From assembly GCF_001424565.1 (NCBI RefSeq), contig NZ_LMOL01000010.1, positions 228-64,227 on the forward strand: a stretch of 64,000 nucleotides of DNA, in the 5' to 3' direction. A model generated the notes under the pieces. It saw nothing but the letters and a program-made list of their open reading frames with translations, had not been told where the DNA came from and did not search any database. Position numbers and translations under genes: made by a program. This DNA comes from Arthrobacter sp. Leaf141. Lineage in GTDB: Bacteria > Actinomycetota > Actinomycetes > Actinomycetales > Micrococcaceae. Positions 50,074-58,804 of the stretch are shown here, piece after piece (position 1 is the stretch's first letter; the number at the start of each line of letters is the position of its first letter).

Positions 50074-51312
50074 GTGCGCATAGTCCTCGGAGTCGGGGGA
50101 GGGATTGCCGCCTACAAGGTGGCATCGCTCCTCCGGCTTTTTACTGAAGCCGGCCATCACGTCACGGTGATCCCCACCGAGGCGTCCACCCGGTTTGTCG
50201 GCACTGCCACCTGGGAAGCCCTCTCCGGCAACCCGGTGAGCAACAGCGTTTTCGACGACGTCCACCAGGTTAACCACGTCCGGTTGGGCCACGAGGCGGA
50301 CCTCGTTGTGGTGGCCCCGGCCACCGCGGACCTTCTGTCCAAAGCGGCAGCCGGCCAGGCCGGTGACCTACTCACCAACACGCTGCTGATGGCCTCCGGG
50401 CCCGTGCTCTTCGCCCCCGCCATGCACACCGAGATGTGGCAGCACGCCGCAACCCGCGCCAACGTGGAAACCCTGCGCAGCAGGGGAGTGGCGGTCCTGG
50501 AACCCGCCAGCGGCAGGCTGACAGGCTCCGACTCCGGACCCGGCCGCCTGCCCGAGCCCGAAGACATCTTCGCCGCCGCGATGGCCCTGATGCACGGCGA
50601 CACCGACATCGCGCTGCCGCTGGCCGGCCGCACCGTCACCATCAGCGCCGGCGGCACCCGGGAACCCCTGGATCCGGTCCGGTTCCTGGGCAACCGGTCC
50701 TCCGGCAAGCAGGGCGTGGCCCTCGCCGTGGCCGCCCGGAACGCCGGCGCCACAGTCCGGCTGCTCGCCGCCCACATGGAAGTCCCTGCGCCTCCCGGCG
50801 TCGAAACGGTGTCCGTGGAGACTGCCCTGCAGCTTCGCGAAGCCGCCCTTGCCGCCGCAGCTGATTCCGACGTCGTGATCATGTCCGCCGCCGTGGCCGA
50901 CTTCCGGCCGGCGGAAATCTCCGGCACCAAAATCAAAAAGCGGGACGACACCGCCGACCCCGTCATCAGCCTGGTCCGCAATCCGGACATCCTCCAGGAG
51001 CTGGTGGAGCTCCGGAACCAGGGCCCGGAGCGCGAAGACCAGCTTATTGTCGGTTTCGCCGCCGAAACCGGGGATGAACAGGGCGGTGTGCTGGCTTACG
51101 CGCAGGCCAAACTGCAACGCAAAGGCTGCGACCTTCTGGTGGTCAACCACGTGGGCGCGGACAAGGTTTTTGGCCAGGACACCAACGCCGTGGTCATCCT
51201 GTCCCGCTCCGGCTCCGAACCACAGGAGGCCGCCGGAACCAAGACCGAGGTTGCGGCGGCAGTCATCCGCAGGATCGGCTGTGAACTGAACCACGTACCG
51301 CACCGCGCCTGA
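50074..51312 (+). CDS. coaBC: Bifunctional phosphopantothenoylcysteine decarboxylase / phosphopantothenate-cysteine ligase
   Basis: Two steps of coenzyme A synthesis in one polypeptide. N-terminal CoaC flavoprotein: GVGGGIAAYKVASLLR, FDDVHQVNHVRLGHEADLVVVAPATADLL, and the substrate-binding PAMHTEMW. C-terminal CoaB: ISAGGTREPLDPVRFLGNRSSGKQG and AAVADFRPAEISGTKIKK. Length 412 residues, normal. GTG start with GGAGG 6-10 bases upstream. Located between rpoZ and metK as in mycobacteria. Confidence 0.95.
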   Translation: MRIVLGVGGGIAAYKVASLLRLFTEAGHHVTVIPTEASTRFVGTATWEALSGNPVSNSVFDDVHQVNHVRLGHEADLVVVAPATADLLSKAAAGQAGDLLTNTLLMASGPVLFAPAMHTEMWQHAATRANVETLRSRGVAVLEPASGRLTGSDSGPGRLPEPEDIFAAAMALMHGDTDIALPLAGRTVTISAGGTREPLDPVRFLGNRSSGKQGVALAVAARNAGATVRLLAAHMEVPAPPGVETVSVETALQLREAALAAAADSDVVIMSAAVADFRPAEISGTKIKKRDDTADPVISLVRNPDILQELVELRNQGPEREDQLIVGFAAETGDEQGGVLAYAQAKLQRKGCDLLVVNHVGADKVFGQDTNAVVILSRSGSEPQEAAGTKTEVAAAVIRRIGCELNHVPHRA

Positions 51313-51377
51313 CGTGATCCGGGCCACCCCCGCTTAGCGCGGGGTCATGTCCCGGCGGGCGCGCCGCCTCCAACCAG

Positions 51378-51383
51378 TAAGGT
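51378..51383 (+). promoter_or_regulatory. -10 element TAAGGT of a leaderless promoter for metK
   Basis: TAAGGT, then six bases (AGTTGA), then the GTG at 51390. The gap after coaBC also holds a 6-bp GC hairpin (51328-51344) without T-run. I see no SAM riboswitch; a leaderless start would leave no room for one. Confidence 0.55.
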
Positions 51384-51389
51384 AGTTGA

Positions 51390-52625
51390 GTGACTTTACC
51401 GCTGCACCTTCCCCAGACCTCCCGGGCTACGCCCGCCGCCCTCCGGCTCTTCACCTCAGAGTCCGTGACGGAAGGCCACCCGGACAAGATCTGTGACCAG
51501 ATCAGTGACGCCATCCTGGACGCATTGCTGTCCAAGGACCCTGAATCCAGGGTTGCCGTGGAAACCATGGCCACCACCGGCCTGGTCCACGTGGCAGGCG
51601 AGGTCACCACCGACGCATACGTCGAGATTCCCCAGATCGTCCGGGAGACCATCCTCGGCATCGGCTATGACTCTTCAGCGAACGGGTTCGACGGTGCCCG
51701 GTGCGGAGTGTCCGTCTCCATCGGCCAGCAGTCCAACGACATCGCCGGTGGCGTCTTCAACTCCCTGGAAGCCCGGGAAGGCCGCCAGGAGGACGACTAC
51801 GACCTTCAGGGCGCCGGCGACCAGGGCCTGATGTTCGGCTACGCCAGCGACGAGACCCCCTCCTTTATGCCCACCCCCATCTGGTTGGCCCACCGCCTCT
51901 CCGAACGGCTCACCCAGGTGCGCAAGTCCGGCGAACTGGCCTACCTGCGCCCGGACGGCAAGACCCAGGTCACCGTGGGATACGACGGCGATGTGCCCGT
52001 GTCCGTCGAAACGGTGGTCATCTCCAGCCAGCACGCCGAAGGCACCAGCCTCGCGCAGCTGCGCGCGGACCTTGCCTCGATCGTGATCGAACCCGTCCTG
52101 GCCGGCGCCAACCTGGACATCTCCCGCGCCGCGAACATCCTTAACCCGGCAGGCGAGTTCGTCATCGGCGGCCCGGTGGGCGACGCCGGCCTGACCGGCC
52201 GGAAGATCATCGTTGACACGTACGGCGGCATGGCCCGCCACGGCGGCGGCGCGTTCTCGGGCAAGGACCCGTCCAAGGTGGACCGGTCCGCCGCGTACGC
52301 CATGCGCTGGGTGGCTAAAAACGTGGTGGCCGCCGGCCTGGCAAAGCGCGCGGAAATCCAGATCGCCTACGCCATCGGCCAGGCCCGGCCCGTTGGCACC
52401 TACGTGGAAACCTTCGGCACCGAGACTGTCGATCCTGCCCGGATCAGCGCCGCGATAGCCGAGATCTTCGACCTGCGGCCCCGGGCCATCATCGACGCCC
52501 TGGACCTGAAGCGGCCCATCTACGCCAAGACCGCAGCGCACGGCCACTTCGGCCGCGACGATCCGGACTTCACCTGGGAACGCCTCGACCGCGTGGACGA
52601 CCTCAAGGCCTACTTCAACGCCTAG
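51390..52625 (+). CDS. metK: S-adenosylmethionine synthase
   Basis: Makes S-adenosylmethionine from methionine and ATP. It shows [30 protein letters not shown] and [23 protein letters not shown]. Length 411 residues; the N-terminal 20 residues before [11 protein letters not shown] are an extension. GTG start, fixed by the TAAGGT six bases upstream. Confidence 0.95.
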   Translation: MTLPLHLPQTSRATPAALRLFTSESVTEGHPDKICDQISDAILDALLSKDPESRVAVETMATTGLVHVAGEVTTDAYVEIPQIVRETILGIGYDSSANGFDGARCGVSVSIGQQSNDIAGGVFNSLEAREGRQEDDYDLQGAGDQGLMFGYASDETPSFMPTPIWLAHRLSERLTQVRKSGELAYLRPDGKTQVTVGYDGDVPVSVETVVISSQHAEGTSLAQLRADLASIVIEPVLAGANLDISRAANILNPAGEFVIGGPVGDAGLTGRKIIVDTYGGMARHGGGAFSGKDPSKVDRSAAYAMRWVAKNVVAAGLAKRAEIQIAYAIGQARPVGTYVETFGTETVDPARISAAIAEIFDLRPRAIIDALDLKRPIYAKTAAHGHFGRDDPDFTWERLDRVDDLKAYFNA

Positions 52626-52714
52626 GGTCCGCAGCCGCCGGGCTCCCGGCCGATTGTCGGTGCCTGGTGATTGGCTGGACCCATCCACCACCAGGCCGAT
52701 CGGAGGTAGCCGCA

Positions 52715-54826
52715 GTGGTTGCTGACACCCCCGCCCAACCGGCACTGGAGCTTCCGGGCGCCCTGCAGCCCACACTGCTGCAGGGTTTCCCGGCCAGGCG
52801 GCTGCCCACCGGCGTACCCCTGGCACGGGAGCTGCCGGTGGCCAGGGTGCTGGTGGAATCGACGCTGCCGCACCTGGACCGGCCCTTCGACTACGCCGTC
52901 CCGGAATCCCTCGACCAGGCCGCCCAACCAGGCGTGCGGGTCAAGGTCAGCTTCAACGGCCAGGACCTCAGCGGTTTCCTCCTGGAACGCACAGCGGAGT
53001 CGGACGCCGGCCACACGCTTGTGCCGCTGGCCAAAGTCGTGTCACCGGTACCGGTCCTCACCCCGGCCATCCGCGACCTGGTGAACGCCGTCGCAGCCCG
53101 TTACGCCGGCACTGTCAGCGACGTCATCCGCGTGGCCATTCCGCCGCGGGTGGCCAAACTGGACAAGGACTACCCGCGAAGCGAATCCGGGGCGGAGCAG
53201 GATCCGCCCGCAGCTGCGCCGGATGCCGGCTCCGCCTGGGATACCTACCACAACGGGCCCGCCTACCTGCGGCACCTGGGCCAGGGGGGTTCCCCCCGGG
53301 CCGTGCTCCATCCGCTGCAGGGCTATGGCGCCGCGGGCTGGCCGCAGCTGATGGCCGAGGCCATCGCCGCCACCCACGCAGCGGGCAGGGGAGCCGTGGT
53401 GGTGGTCCCCGATTACCGCGACCTGGACCGCCTCGAGGCCGCAGTCCTGGCGCTTATACCGGCCAAAGCAGTGGCCCGGCTGACTGCCGATGACGGGCCC
53501 ACCCCCCGCTACCGGAATTTCCTGCGCCTGCTCGCCGGAACCGCCACGGTGGCCATCGGCACCAGGTCCGCTGCGTTTGCCCCGGTCCGCAACCTGGGGC
53601 TTGTTGCCTGCTGGGACGACGGCGACGACCTCCACATCGAACAGCGCGCACCCTACGCCCATGCCCGCGAGGTCCTGCTGCTGCGCGCCGAACAGGAGGG
53701 CACCGCGTGCCTTCTGGCAGGGCACGCCCGAAGCACCGAGGTCCAGCGCCTGGTGGCTGCAGGGTGGGCCTTCCCTGTGGAATCGGGCCGCACCGAAATG
53801 CGGCGCACGGTACCGCGGGTGGTGAATACCGCCGACAGCTTTGAGCAGGAGCGCGACCCCCTTGCCTCCATCGCACGGCTTCCCGGCGCAGCCTGGCGTG
53901 CCGCGAAGGACGGGTTGGAGCGCGGCCCCGTGCTCGTGCAGGTGGCCCGGGCCGGCTACGCGCCGTCGCTGGCCTGTGAAACCTGCCGGGAGCCGGCGCG
54001 CTGCGGAACCTGCCAGGGCCCCCTGGCGATCGCCGGGGCGGGGTCGGCCATGGCCCAATGCCGTTGGTGCTCCACGCCCGCCCCGGACTGGCGTTGCACG
54101 CACTGCGGTGGCCGGCATTTGCGCAAGGGCGCCACCGGGGTGCTGCGGACCGCCGAGGAACTGGGCCGGGCCTTTCCCGGCAAAACAGTCATCACCTCAT
54201 CCGGCGACCAGGTGAAGGCCACCGTAGGCTCCGGGAAGGCGCTGGTGGTGGCCACGGTTGGCGCCGAACCTGTGGCCGAGGGCGGCTACGCGGCCGCGCT
54301 GCTGCTGGACGGCGAGTCGCTGCTGCGCCGGGAAAGCCTCCGCGCCGGCGAGGACACCGTGCGGCGCTGGTTCAACGCTGCCGCACTGGTCCGCCCCGCA
54401 GCGGACGGCGGCCTGGTGGTGGTCACCGCTGCAGACACCACGGCGGTGGGCGCCCTGCTGCGCTGGGATCCGGCCGGCCACGCCTACCGGGAACTGGCCC
54501 TGCGGACCGAACTGCAGCTGCCGCCGTCCGTCCGGGTCGCCTCCGTGACGGGGCCGCGCGCCGCCGTCGACCATTTCACCGGCACTGTGGCCGCGGCACT
54601 CGACACGGCAGGAACAACACTGCGGACCGCCGGGCCGGCGCCGGTGCTCCTCAACGGGCCGGCATCGGCACGCCGGCCGGCTGAGGACGTGCGGACACTG
54701 CTCTTCTTCTCCTATGCCCAGGCCGCGGGCGTGGTCCGCGTACTCCGGGCCACCCGGGCCGCGGCCGCCGCGAAGCGCACCGTGGAACCGGTGCAGCTGC
54801 GGCTGGACGGCGTGGACGTCCTCTAG
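52715..54826 (+). CDS. priA: Primosomal protein N' (PriA) lacking helicase motifs
   Basis: Actinobacterial PriA homologue. The N-terminal DNA-binding domain (ARVLVESTLPHLDRPFDYAVPE) and the zinc-binding cluster with eight Cys (about residues 435-480, in ACETCREPARCGTCQ and CRWCSTPAPDWRCTHCG) are kept. The Walker A (GSGKT) and DEAD-box-like motifs of E. coli PriA are absent, as reported for mycobacterial PriA, so helicase activity is unlikely. The start is the GTG at 52715, with GGAGG at 52702-52706; the upstream GTG at 52667 has no such site. Length 703 residues. It overlaps the convergent glycosyltransferase gene by four bases. Confidence 0.9.
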   Translation: MVADTPAQPALELPGALQPTLLQGFPARRLPTGVPLARELPVARVLVESTLPHLDRPFDYAVPESLDQAAQPGVRVKVSFNGQDLSGFLLERTAESDAGHTLVPLAKVVSPVPVLTPAIRDLVNAVAARYAGTVSDVIRVAIPPRVAKLDKDYPRSESGAEQDPPAAAPDAGSAWDTYHNGPAYLRHLGQGGSPRAVLHPLQGYGAAGWPQLMAEAIAATHAAGRGAVVVVPDYRDLDRLEAAVLALIPAKAVARLTADDGPTPRYRNFLRLLAGTATVAIGTRSAAFAPVRNLGLVACWDDGDDLHIEQRAPYAHAREVLLLRAEQEGTACLLAGHARSTEVQRLVAAGWAFPVESGRTEMRRTVPRVVNTADSFEQERDPLASIARLPGAAWRAAKDGLERGPVLVQVARAGYAPSLACETCREPARCGTCQGPLAIAGAGSAMAQCRWCSTPAPDWRCTHCGGRHLRKGATGVLRTAEELGRAFPGKTVITSSGDQVKATVGSGKALVVATVGAEPVAEGGYAAALLLDGESLLRRESLRAGEDTVRRWFNAAALVRPAADGGLVVVTAADTTAVGALLRWDPAGHAYRELALRTELQLPPSVRVASVTGPRAAVDHFTGTVAAALDTAGTTLRTAGPAPVLLNGPASARRPAEDVRTLLFFSYAQAAGVVRVLRATRAAAAAKRTVEPVQLRLDGVDVL

Positions 54827-55899
54827 AGCTGCCGCCGGCGGACAATTCCCTCGGCGACGGCCACCAGCTGGCGGGCCGAGTCCTCCCAGCTGAACTGGGC
54901 GGCCCTGGCCACGGAGCGGCGGGACACCTGTTCCCAGTGCTCCCGGTCCGCCAGGTCCGCCACCGCCGCGGCGAACCCGACGGGCGAGGCCGGATCCACG
55001 TACGCCGCAACGTCCCCGCCCACTTCTCGGAAAATGGGAATGTCACTGGCAATCACCGGCGTGCCCACGGCCATGGCCTCCACCAGCGGCAGGCCATATC
55101 CCTCAGCCCGGGACAGGCTGACCAGCGCCGTGGCCTTCCGGAGCAGCGCGTCGTACTCCGCATCGGTCACCCCGTTGTGGAACACCACCTGCGCGCCCGC
55201 AGGAACCAGGCGTTCCAGCTCCGCCCGCCGGGCGGGTGTGATCCTGCTGAGCAGGTGCAGCGTGAACCCGGACAGACCGGCCATGCCCGCCACCATGGTT
55301 TCCACGTTTTTGTAAGGCATGAACGAGCCCATGTACACCAGCGAGCGGTCCGCGCCGGCAGCGGCGTCGCGGGGCACCTGGTCCGGCTGGGGTGCGTTGC
55401 TGATGATTTCCACCGGACGTTTGGTCAAGCGGTACTTTGCCATCAGCGCCTCGGTGGTCCGGCTGATGGTGGCCACCGTGTCCGCGCGGTCCAGCAGCAG
55501 CCGCTGCGGCCAGAACGCCTTGTGGTAAAGCCGCCACAGCACCCGGACAGGGGCCGGCAGGAATCCGGGCGGGGCGGGGTGCTCGTAGTAGATCAGGTCG
55601 TGCAGGGTCAGCACCAGGCCGTACTTCCGGCCCCACGTGCCCATGGTCTGCATCGGGCAGACCACCACGTCAGCGCCGAGCCTGTTGACCTGACGTGCCA
55701 CAAACAGCTCTTTTGGCGATAACGGGCTGCTGATCAGGGTGTACGGCACGTCCGGCAGCAGGGCCAGCTGCCGTGGATCGGACACCAGCATCTCGACGTC
55801 GGCGATCCTGGCGGTCGCCGCGATCAGGCTGGCACCGTAGCGGCTGATGCCGTCGTGGTGGTCGGTGCGGGTGAACCGGGCATCGATGACGATCTTCAC
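54823..55899 (-). CDS. GT4 family glycosyltransferase
   Basis: A 358-residue retaining glycosyltransferase with the GT-B fold. The C-terminal donor-binding half has LSRAEGYGLPLVEAMAVGTPVIASDIPIFREVGGDVAAYVDP, which contains the E-x7-E motif of family 4. There is no signal peptide or transmembrane segment. The acceptor cannot be read from the sequence; cell-wall glycan or lipid-linked mannosyl transfer would be plausible in an actinobacterium. Its ATG overlaps the hydrolase stop by four bases, so the two are coupled. Confidence 0.85.
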   Translation of the reverse strand: MKIVIDARFTRTDHHDGISRYGASLIAATARIADVEMLVSDPRQLALLPDVPYTLISSPLSPKELFVARQVNRLGADVVVCPMQTMGTWGRKYGLVLTLHDLIYYEHPAPPGFLPAPVRVLWRLYHKAFWPQRLLLDRADTVATISRTTEALMAKYRLTKRPVEIISNAPQPDQVPRDAAAGADRSLVYMGSFMPYKNVETMVAGMAGLSGFTLHLLSRITPARRAELERLVPAGAQVVFHNGVTDAEYDALLRKATALVSLSRAEGYGLPLVEAMAVGTPVIASDIPIFREVGGDVAAYVDPASPVGFAAAVADLADREHWEQVSRRSVARAAQFSWEDSARQLVAVAEGIVRRRQL

Positions 55900-56816
55900 G
55901 CGGGATGGTCCTTCAGGAAGCTGCGGATGTGGTGGGCGGCCGGTTCCGGCGTTTCGTAGTGGATCAGGTGTCCGACGCCGGGAATCACCTTCAGCTCGCC
56001 GTCCGGCAGCTGCGCCAGGAGGGTGTGCTGGTCAGGCAGGGCGGCGATCTCATCCTTTTCGCCGGCGATCAGCAGGACGGGCAGGGTAAGCCGGGCGGCC
56101 ACCTCGGTGACGTTGCCGCTGACGGACGCCGTGAACGATTCGAGCAGGCTGTCCCGGTCGGCGAAGGCGCTGAAATAGGCATGGTGCTGGCCGTGGATGA
56201 ACCCCCGCAGTCCCGGGTCCCTGGTCTTTGCCATGGCCTCGCTCATGATCCGGACAATCAACGGGCTGCGGAGCAGGGCAAGCCCTGCGCGGCGGGGGAG
56301 GCGGGCCGCGAGCCGGTAATACAGCACGGCCAGCCGCGTCATGACACCCTTGGGCCCTTCCAGCGCGGGTGCGGCGATCGGATTGACCAGGATCAGCGGA
56401 GTGACGGTGCCGGGGTTAGCTGCCACGAAGTGCGCGGCGATGATGGAACCGAAGGAATGGCCCAGCAGCACGGTCTCCGGCCCCAGTCCCAGTTCCGCCA
56501 TGAACCCGGTGATGAAGCGGCCGTAGTGCGCCACGGAGTGGTTGCCGTCGGCGAAAGCGGCCGAGCTGCCGAAGCCGGGGAGGTCCGGCATGATGATCCG
56601 CATGTCCGGCAGGAGATCGGCCACGCGCAGCAGGCCGTGGTGGTCGCCGCGGAAGCCGTGGATGACCAGCATGGTCCTGGTTTCCGGGGCCGCGTGCTGC
56701 GGTTCGTAGGTCCAGTAAGCCACCGGAGCCCCCGCCAGCTGGACCACGCCGGCCGTGGTCCGCGCGGCCAGGCCTGCGCTGAGGTAGGTGGGTGCGCCCG
56801 GGTCTGCAGTCTGCAT
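55896..56816 (-). CDS. Alpha/beta hydrolase
   Basis: A 306-residue alpha/beta-hydrolase-fold protein. The oxyanion segment is IHGFRGDHHG, the nucleophile is Ser121 in LLGHSFGSIIAA, the acid is likely the Asp in AGEKDEIAALPD, and the base is His in GVGHLIHYETPE. No signal peptide is visible. AGGA lies about 10 bases upstream of the ATG. It sits between the aldo/keto reductase and the glycosyltransferase on one strand; the substrate is unknown. Confidence 0.85.
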   Translation of the reverse strand: MQTADPGAPTYLSAGLAARTTAGVVQLAGAPVAYWTYEPQHAAPETRTMLVIHGFRGDHHGLLRVADLLPDMRIIMPDLPGFGSSAAFADGNHSVAHYGRFITGFMAELGLGPETVLLGHSFGSIIAAHFVAANPGTVTPLILVNPIAAPALEGPKGVMTRLAVLYYRLAARLPRRAGLALLRSPLIVRIMSEAMAKTRDPGLRGFIHGQHHAYFSAFADRDSLLESFTASVSGNVTEVAARLTLPVLLIAGEKDEIAALPDQHTLLAQLPDGELKVIPGVGHLIHYETPEPAAHHIRSFLKDHPA

Positions 56817-56827
56817 AAGTGCTGGTC

Positions 56828-57697
56828 CTAGTTGACGGTGTCGGGGTGGGAGCCGGTGCGCTGGTTCCGGTCGAGGCCTGCGAGCGCGGCCATGTCCGCC
56901 GCGGACAGGTCAAAGCCGAAAACATCCAGGTTTTCGCGGAGGCGCGGTTCTGAGGATGCCTTGGGGATGGCGATGTTGCCCAGTTGCATGTGCCAGCGGA
57001 GGATTACCTGCGCGGGCGTCCGGTGGTGGGCGGCCGCAATGCCGGCGATGCCGGGATCCGTGAGGACCTGGCCGCGGCCCAGCGGACTCCACGCCTCGGT
57101 CCGGATCCCCAGGGTGGCGTGTTTGGCCCGGAGCTCCTCCTGCTGCAGCCAGGGGTGCAGTTCGACCTGGTTGACGGCGGGGACCACCTCTGCGGTTTCC
57201 AGGAGCCGGTCCAGGTGGGCGGGCTGGAAGTTGCTGACGCCGATCGCGCGGACCCTGCCTTCCCGGTAGAGGGTTTCCAGGGCGCGGTAGGTCTCCCGGT
57301 ACAGGTCCTTGGCCGGGCACGGCCAGTGGATCAGGTACAGGTCGATGTAGTCCAGGCCCAGGTTGACCATGGACGTGTCGAAGGCCCGCAGGGCGGCGTC
57401 GTAGCCATGGTGGTCGTTCCAGAGCTTGGTGGTGATGAACAGGTCCCCGCGGGCCAGGGAGTTGCTGAGCTCGCCGGAACCGCCGCTGCCGGCCGGACCG
57501 CCCAGCAGGGGCGACAGCCCGCGGGCCACGCCGGTCTCGTTGCCGTACATGGCTGCCGTGTCGAAGTGTCGGTAGCCGGCATCCAGGGCCGCTGCCACGA
57601 GATCCGCGGTCCCCGCCGCCGGAACCTTGTAGAGCCCGAAACCGAGCTGGTCAATCAGCACGCCGTTGTTCAGGCCAAGCCGGGGTGAGGTTCTCAT
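56828..57697 (-). CDS. Aldo/keto reductase
   Basis: NADPH-dependent TIM-barrel oxidoreductase, AKR5-like. It shows GYRHFDTAAMYGNETGVARG with catalytic Asp and Tyr, the Lys in FITTKLWNDHHG, the His in YLIHWPCP, and a cofactor-binding end (IPKASSEPRLRENL). Length 289 residues. The start at 57697 is chosen because a TAGAGT hexamer lies seven bases upstream; longer starts lie inside the regulator gene. It is the first gene of a minus-strand run with the hydrolase and glycosyltransferase. Confidence 0.9.
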   Translation of the reverse strand: MRTSPRLGLNNGVLIDQLGFGLYKVPAAGTADLVAAALDAGYRHFDTAAMYGNETGVARGLSPLLGGPAGSGGSGELSNSLARGDLFITTKLWNDHHGYDAALRAFDTSMVNLGLDYIDLYLIHWPCPAKDLYRETYRALETLYREGRVRAIGVSNFQPAHLDRLLETAEVVPAVNQVELHPWLQQEELRAKHATLGIRTEAWSPLGRGQVLTDPGIAGIAAAHHRTPAQVILRWHMQLGNIAIPKASSEPRLRENLDVFGFDLSAADMAALAGLDRNQRTGSHPDTVN

Positions 57698-57704
57698 GTC
57701 CACG

Positions 57705-57710
57705 ACTCTA
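57705..57710 (-). promoter_or_regulatory. -10 element TAGAGT of a leaderless promoter for the aldo/keto reductase
   Basis: TAGAGT on the minus strand, then seven bases, then the ATG at 57697. It overlaps the 3' end of the regulator gene. Confidence 0.45.
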
Positions 57711-58682
57711 CCCACTTGCCGCCGCGAGCCCCTCAAAGTCCACCAGCCGCCGCGCAGTGGCCTCGTCCAGGATGAGGTCCGTGGCCAGGCCTGCTGTGAG
57801 CGCGCCCCGGAGGCCGTTGATCTTCGATTCCCCGGAGACCACGCAGATCCTCCGCCGGACCTGCCTGAGCTGCGCCAGGGAGGGGCCGGTGGAACGCTCG
57901 TTGAGCACAATGCCGTCCGAGGAGCCGTCGCCGCGGAAAAACACCGTTGCAACGTCGCCCACCACGTCCGAGGTGGCCAGGATATTCAGGTCGCTTTCGT
58001 CCAGGTAACCGCCGGCGTAGACGTGGCTGGGGTAGTCGGCGTCCACGGAACCGACACCGAAAATGGCGATGCTCATCTTGGCCTGCAGTTCGAGGATCCG
58101 CTGCACGCTGCGCTCATTCCACATGGCCGTTTTGGTTCCGGCGTGGTCGAAGAACGCGGGCACCGGGAACTGCTCCACCCGTGCACCGTAGGCACTGCCG
58201 AAGCGGCGCATGATGTCGCTGGCGTACGTGATTCCCGTGGTGTGCATGTTGCCCGCGCCGTTCAGCTGGACGATCACGCTGTCGTGCGTGATCTTCCGGG
58301 TGAGGTGCCTGCTGACGGCGCTCAGGGTGGAGCCCCAGGCCACGCCGATGATGGCGTTCGAGTCCACGATGGGCCCGATGGTCCGGGCCGCCTGCATCGC
58401 CACCCGGTCAAGGGTTTCGGCCTCGTTGAGCGTTTCCAGGACCGGAACCACGTGCACGTCCACGTTGTAATGGCGGCGGATCATGCCTTCCAGCTCGGGT
58501 CCGGTGTCCAGGGGATTGCGGATCTGGATCTGCACCAGGCCTGAGTCCCGGGCAGAGGAAAGCAGCCGGGAAACGGTGGAGCGGGACGTCCTGAGCTCGC
58601 GGGCGATGGCATCCATTGTGAGGTCCTGGAGGTAATACATCTGCGCAGCCCGAAGCGCGTCGGAATGCCGGGAGGGGTCCAT
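57708..58682 (-). CDS. SorC family sugar-binding transcriptional regulator (candidate glp regulator)
   Basis: A 324-residue SorC/DeoR-type regulator: N-terminal helix-turn-helix (LTMDAIARELRTSRSTVSRLLSSARDSGLVQIQI, about residues 24-57) followed by a sugar-binding-like domain (GVAWGSTLSAVSRHL, GVGSVDADYPSHVYAGGYLD). It is divergent from glpD across a 122-base gap with two palindromes, so it probably controls the glycerol genes. The usual glycerol repressor is GlpR of the DeoR family; the SorC type here is less expected. The start at 58682 is the ATG before the HTH; upstream in-frame starts lie in the operator region. Confidence 0.85.
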   Translation of the reverse strand: MDPSRHSDALRAAQMYYLQDLTMDAIARELRTSRSTVSRLLSSARDSGLVQIQIRNPLDTGPELEGMIRRHYNVDVHVVPVLETLNEAETLDRVAMQAARTIGPIVDSNAIIGVAWGSTLSAVSRHLTRKITHDSVIVQLNGAGNMHTTGITYASDIMRRFGSAYGARVEQFPVPAFFDHAGTKTAMWNERSVQRILELQAKMSIAIFGVGSVDADYPSHVYAGGYLDESDLNILATSDVVGDVATVFFRGDGSSDGIVLNERSTGPSLAQLRQVRRRICVVSGESKINGLRGALTAGLATDLILDEATARRLVDFEGLAAASG

Positions 58683-58695
58683 TGCAGGTCCGTTC

Positions 58696-58709
58696 TGCAC
58701 GTTTGTGCA
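58696..58709. promoter_or_regulatory. Palindrome TGCACGTTTGTGCA, operator candidate 1
   Basis: Perfect 5-bp arms with a 4-base spacer, 13 bases before the regulator ATG. It is well placed for autoregulation. Confidence 0.45.
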
Positions 58710-58715
58710 TAGAGC

Positions 58716-58746
58716 TTGACGCCATTTTCCATTATTCAAAAGAATA
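58716..58746 (+). promoter_or_regulatory. glpDFK promoter with overlapping palindrome (operator candidate 2)
   Basis: TTGACG (58716-58721) and AAGAAT (58740-58745) with an 18-base spacer make a fair sigma-70 promoter. The palindrome TATTCAAAAGAATA (58733-58746) covers the -10. A regulator bound there would block transcription. Confidence 0.5.
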
Positions 58747-58804
58747 GTTGTAAAGGCGGCACACCTCCGGGCGGCCGCACCGCACCAAGCCCAAGGGAGT
58801 CGTT

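Noticed and set aside
51313..51389. SAM riboswitch before metK
   Set aside because: The 77-base gap is too short for a SAM-I fold plus expression platform, and the promoter spacing indicates a leaderless transcript. Only a 6-bp GC hairpin is seen.
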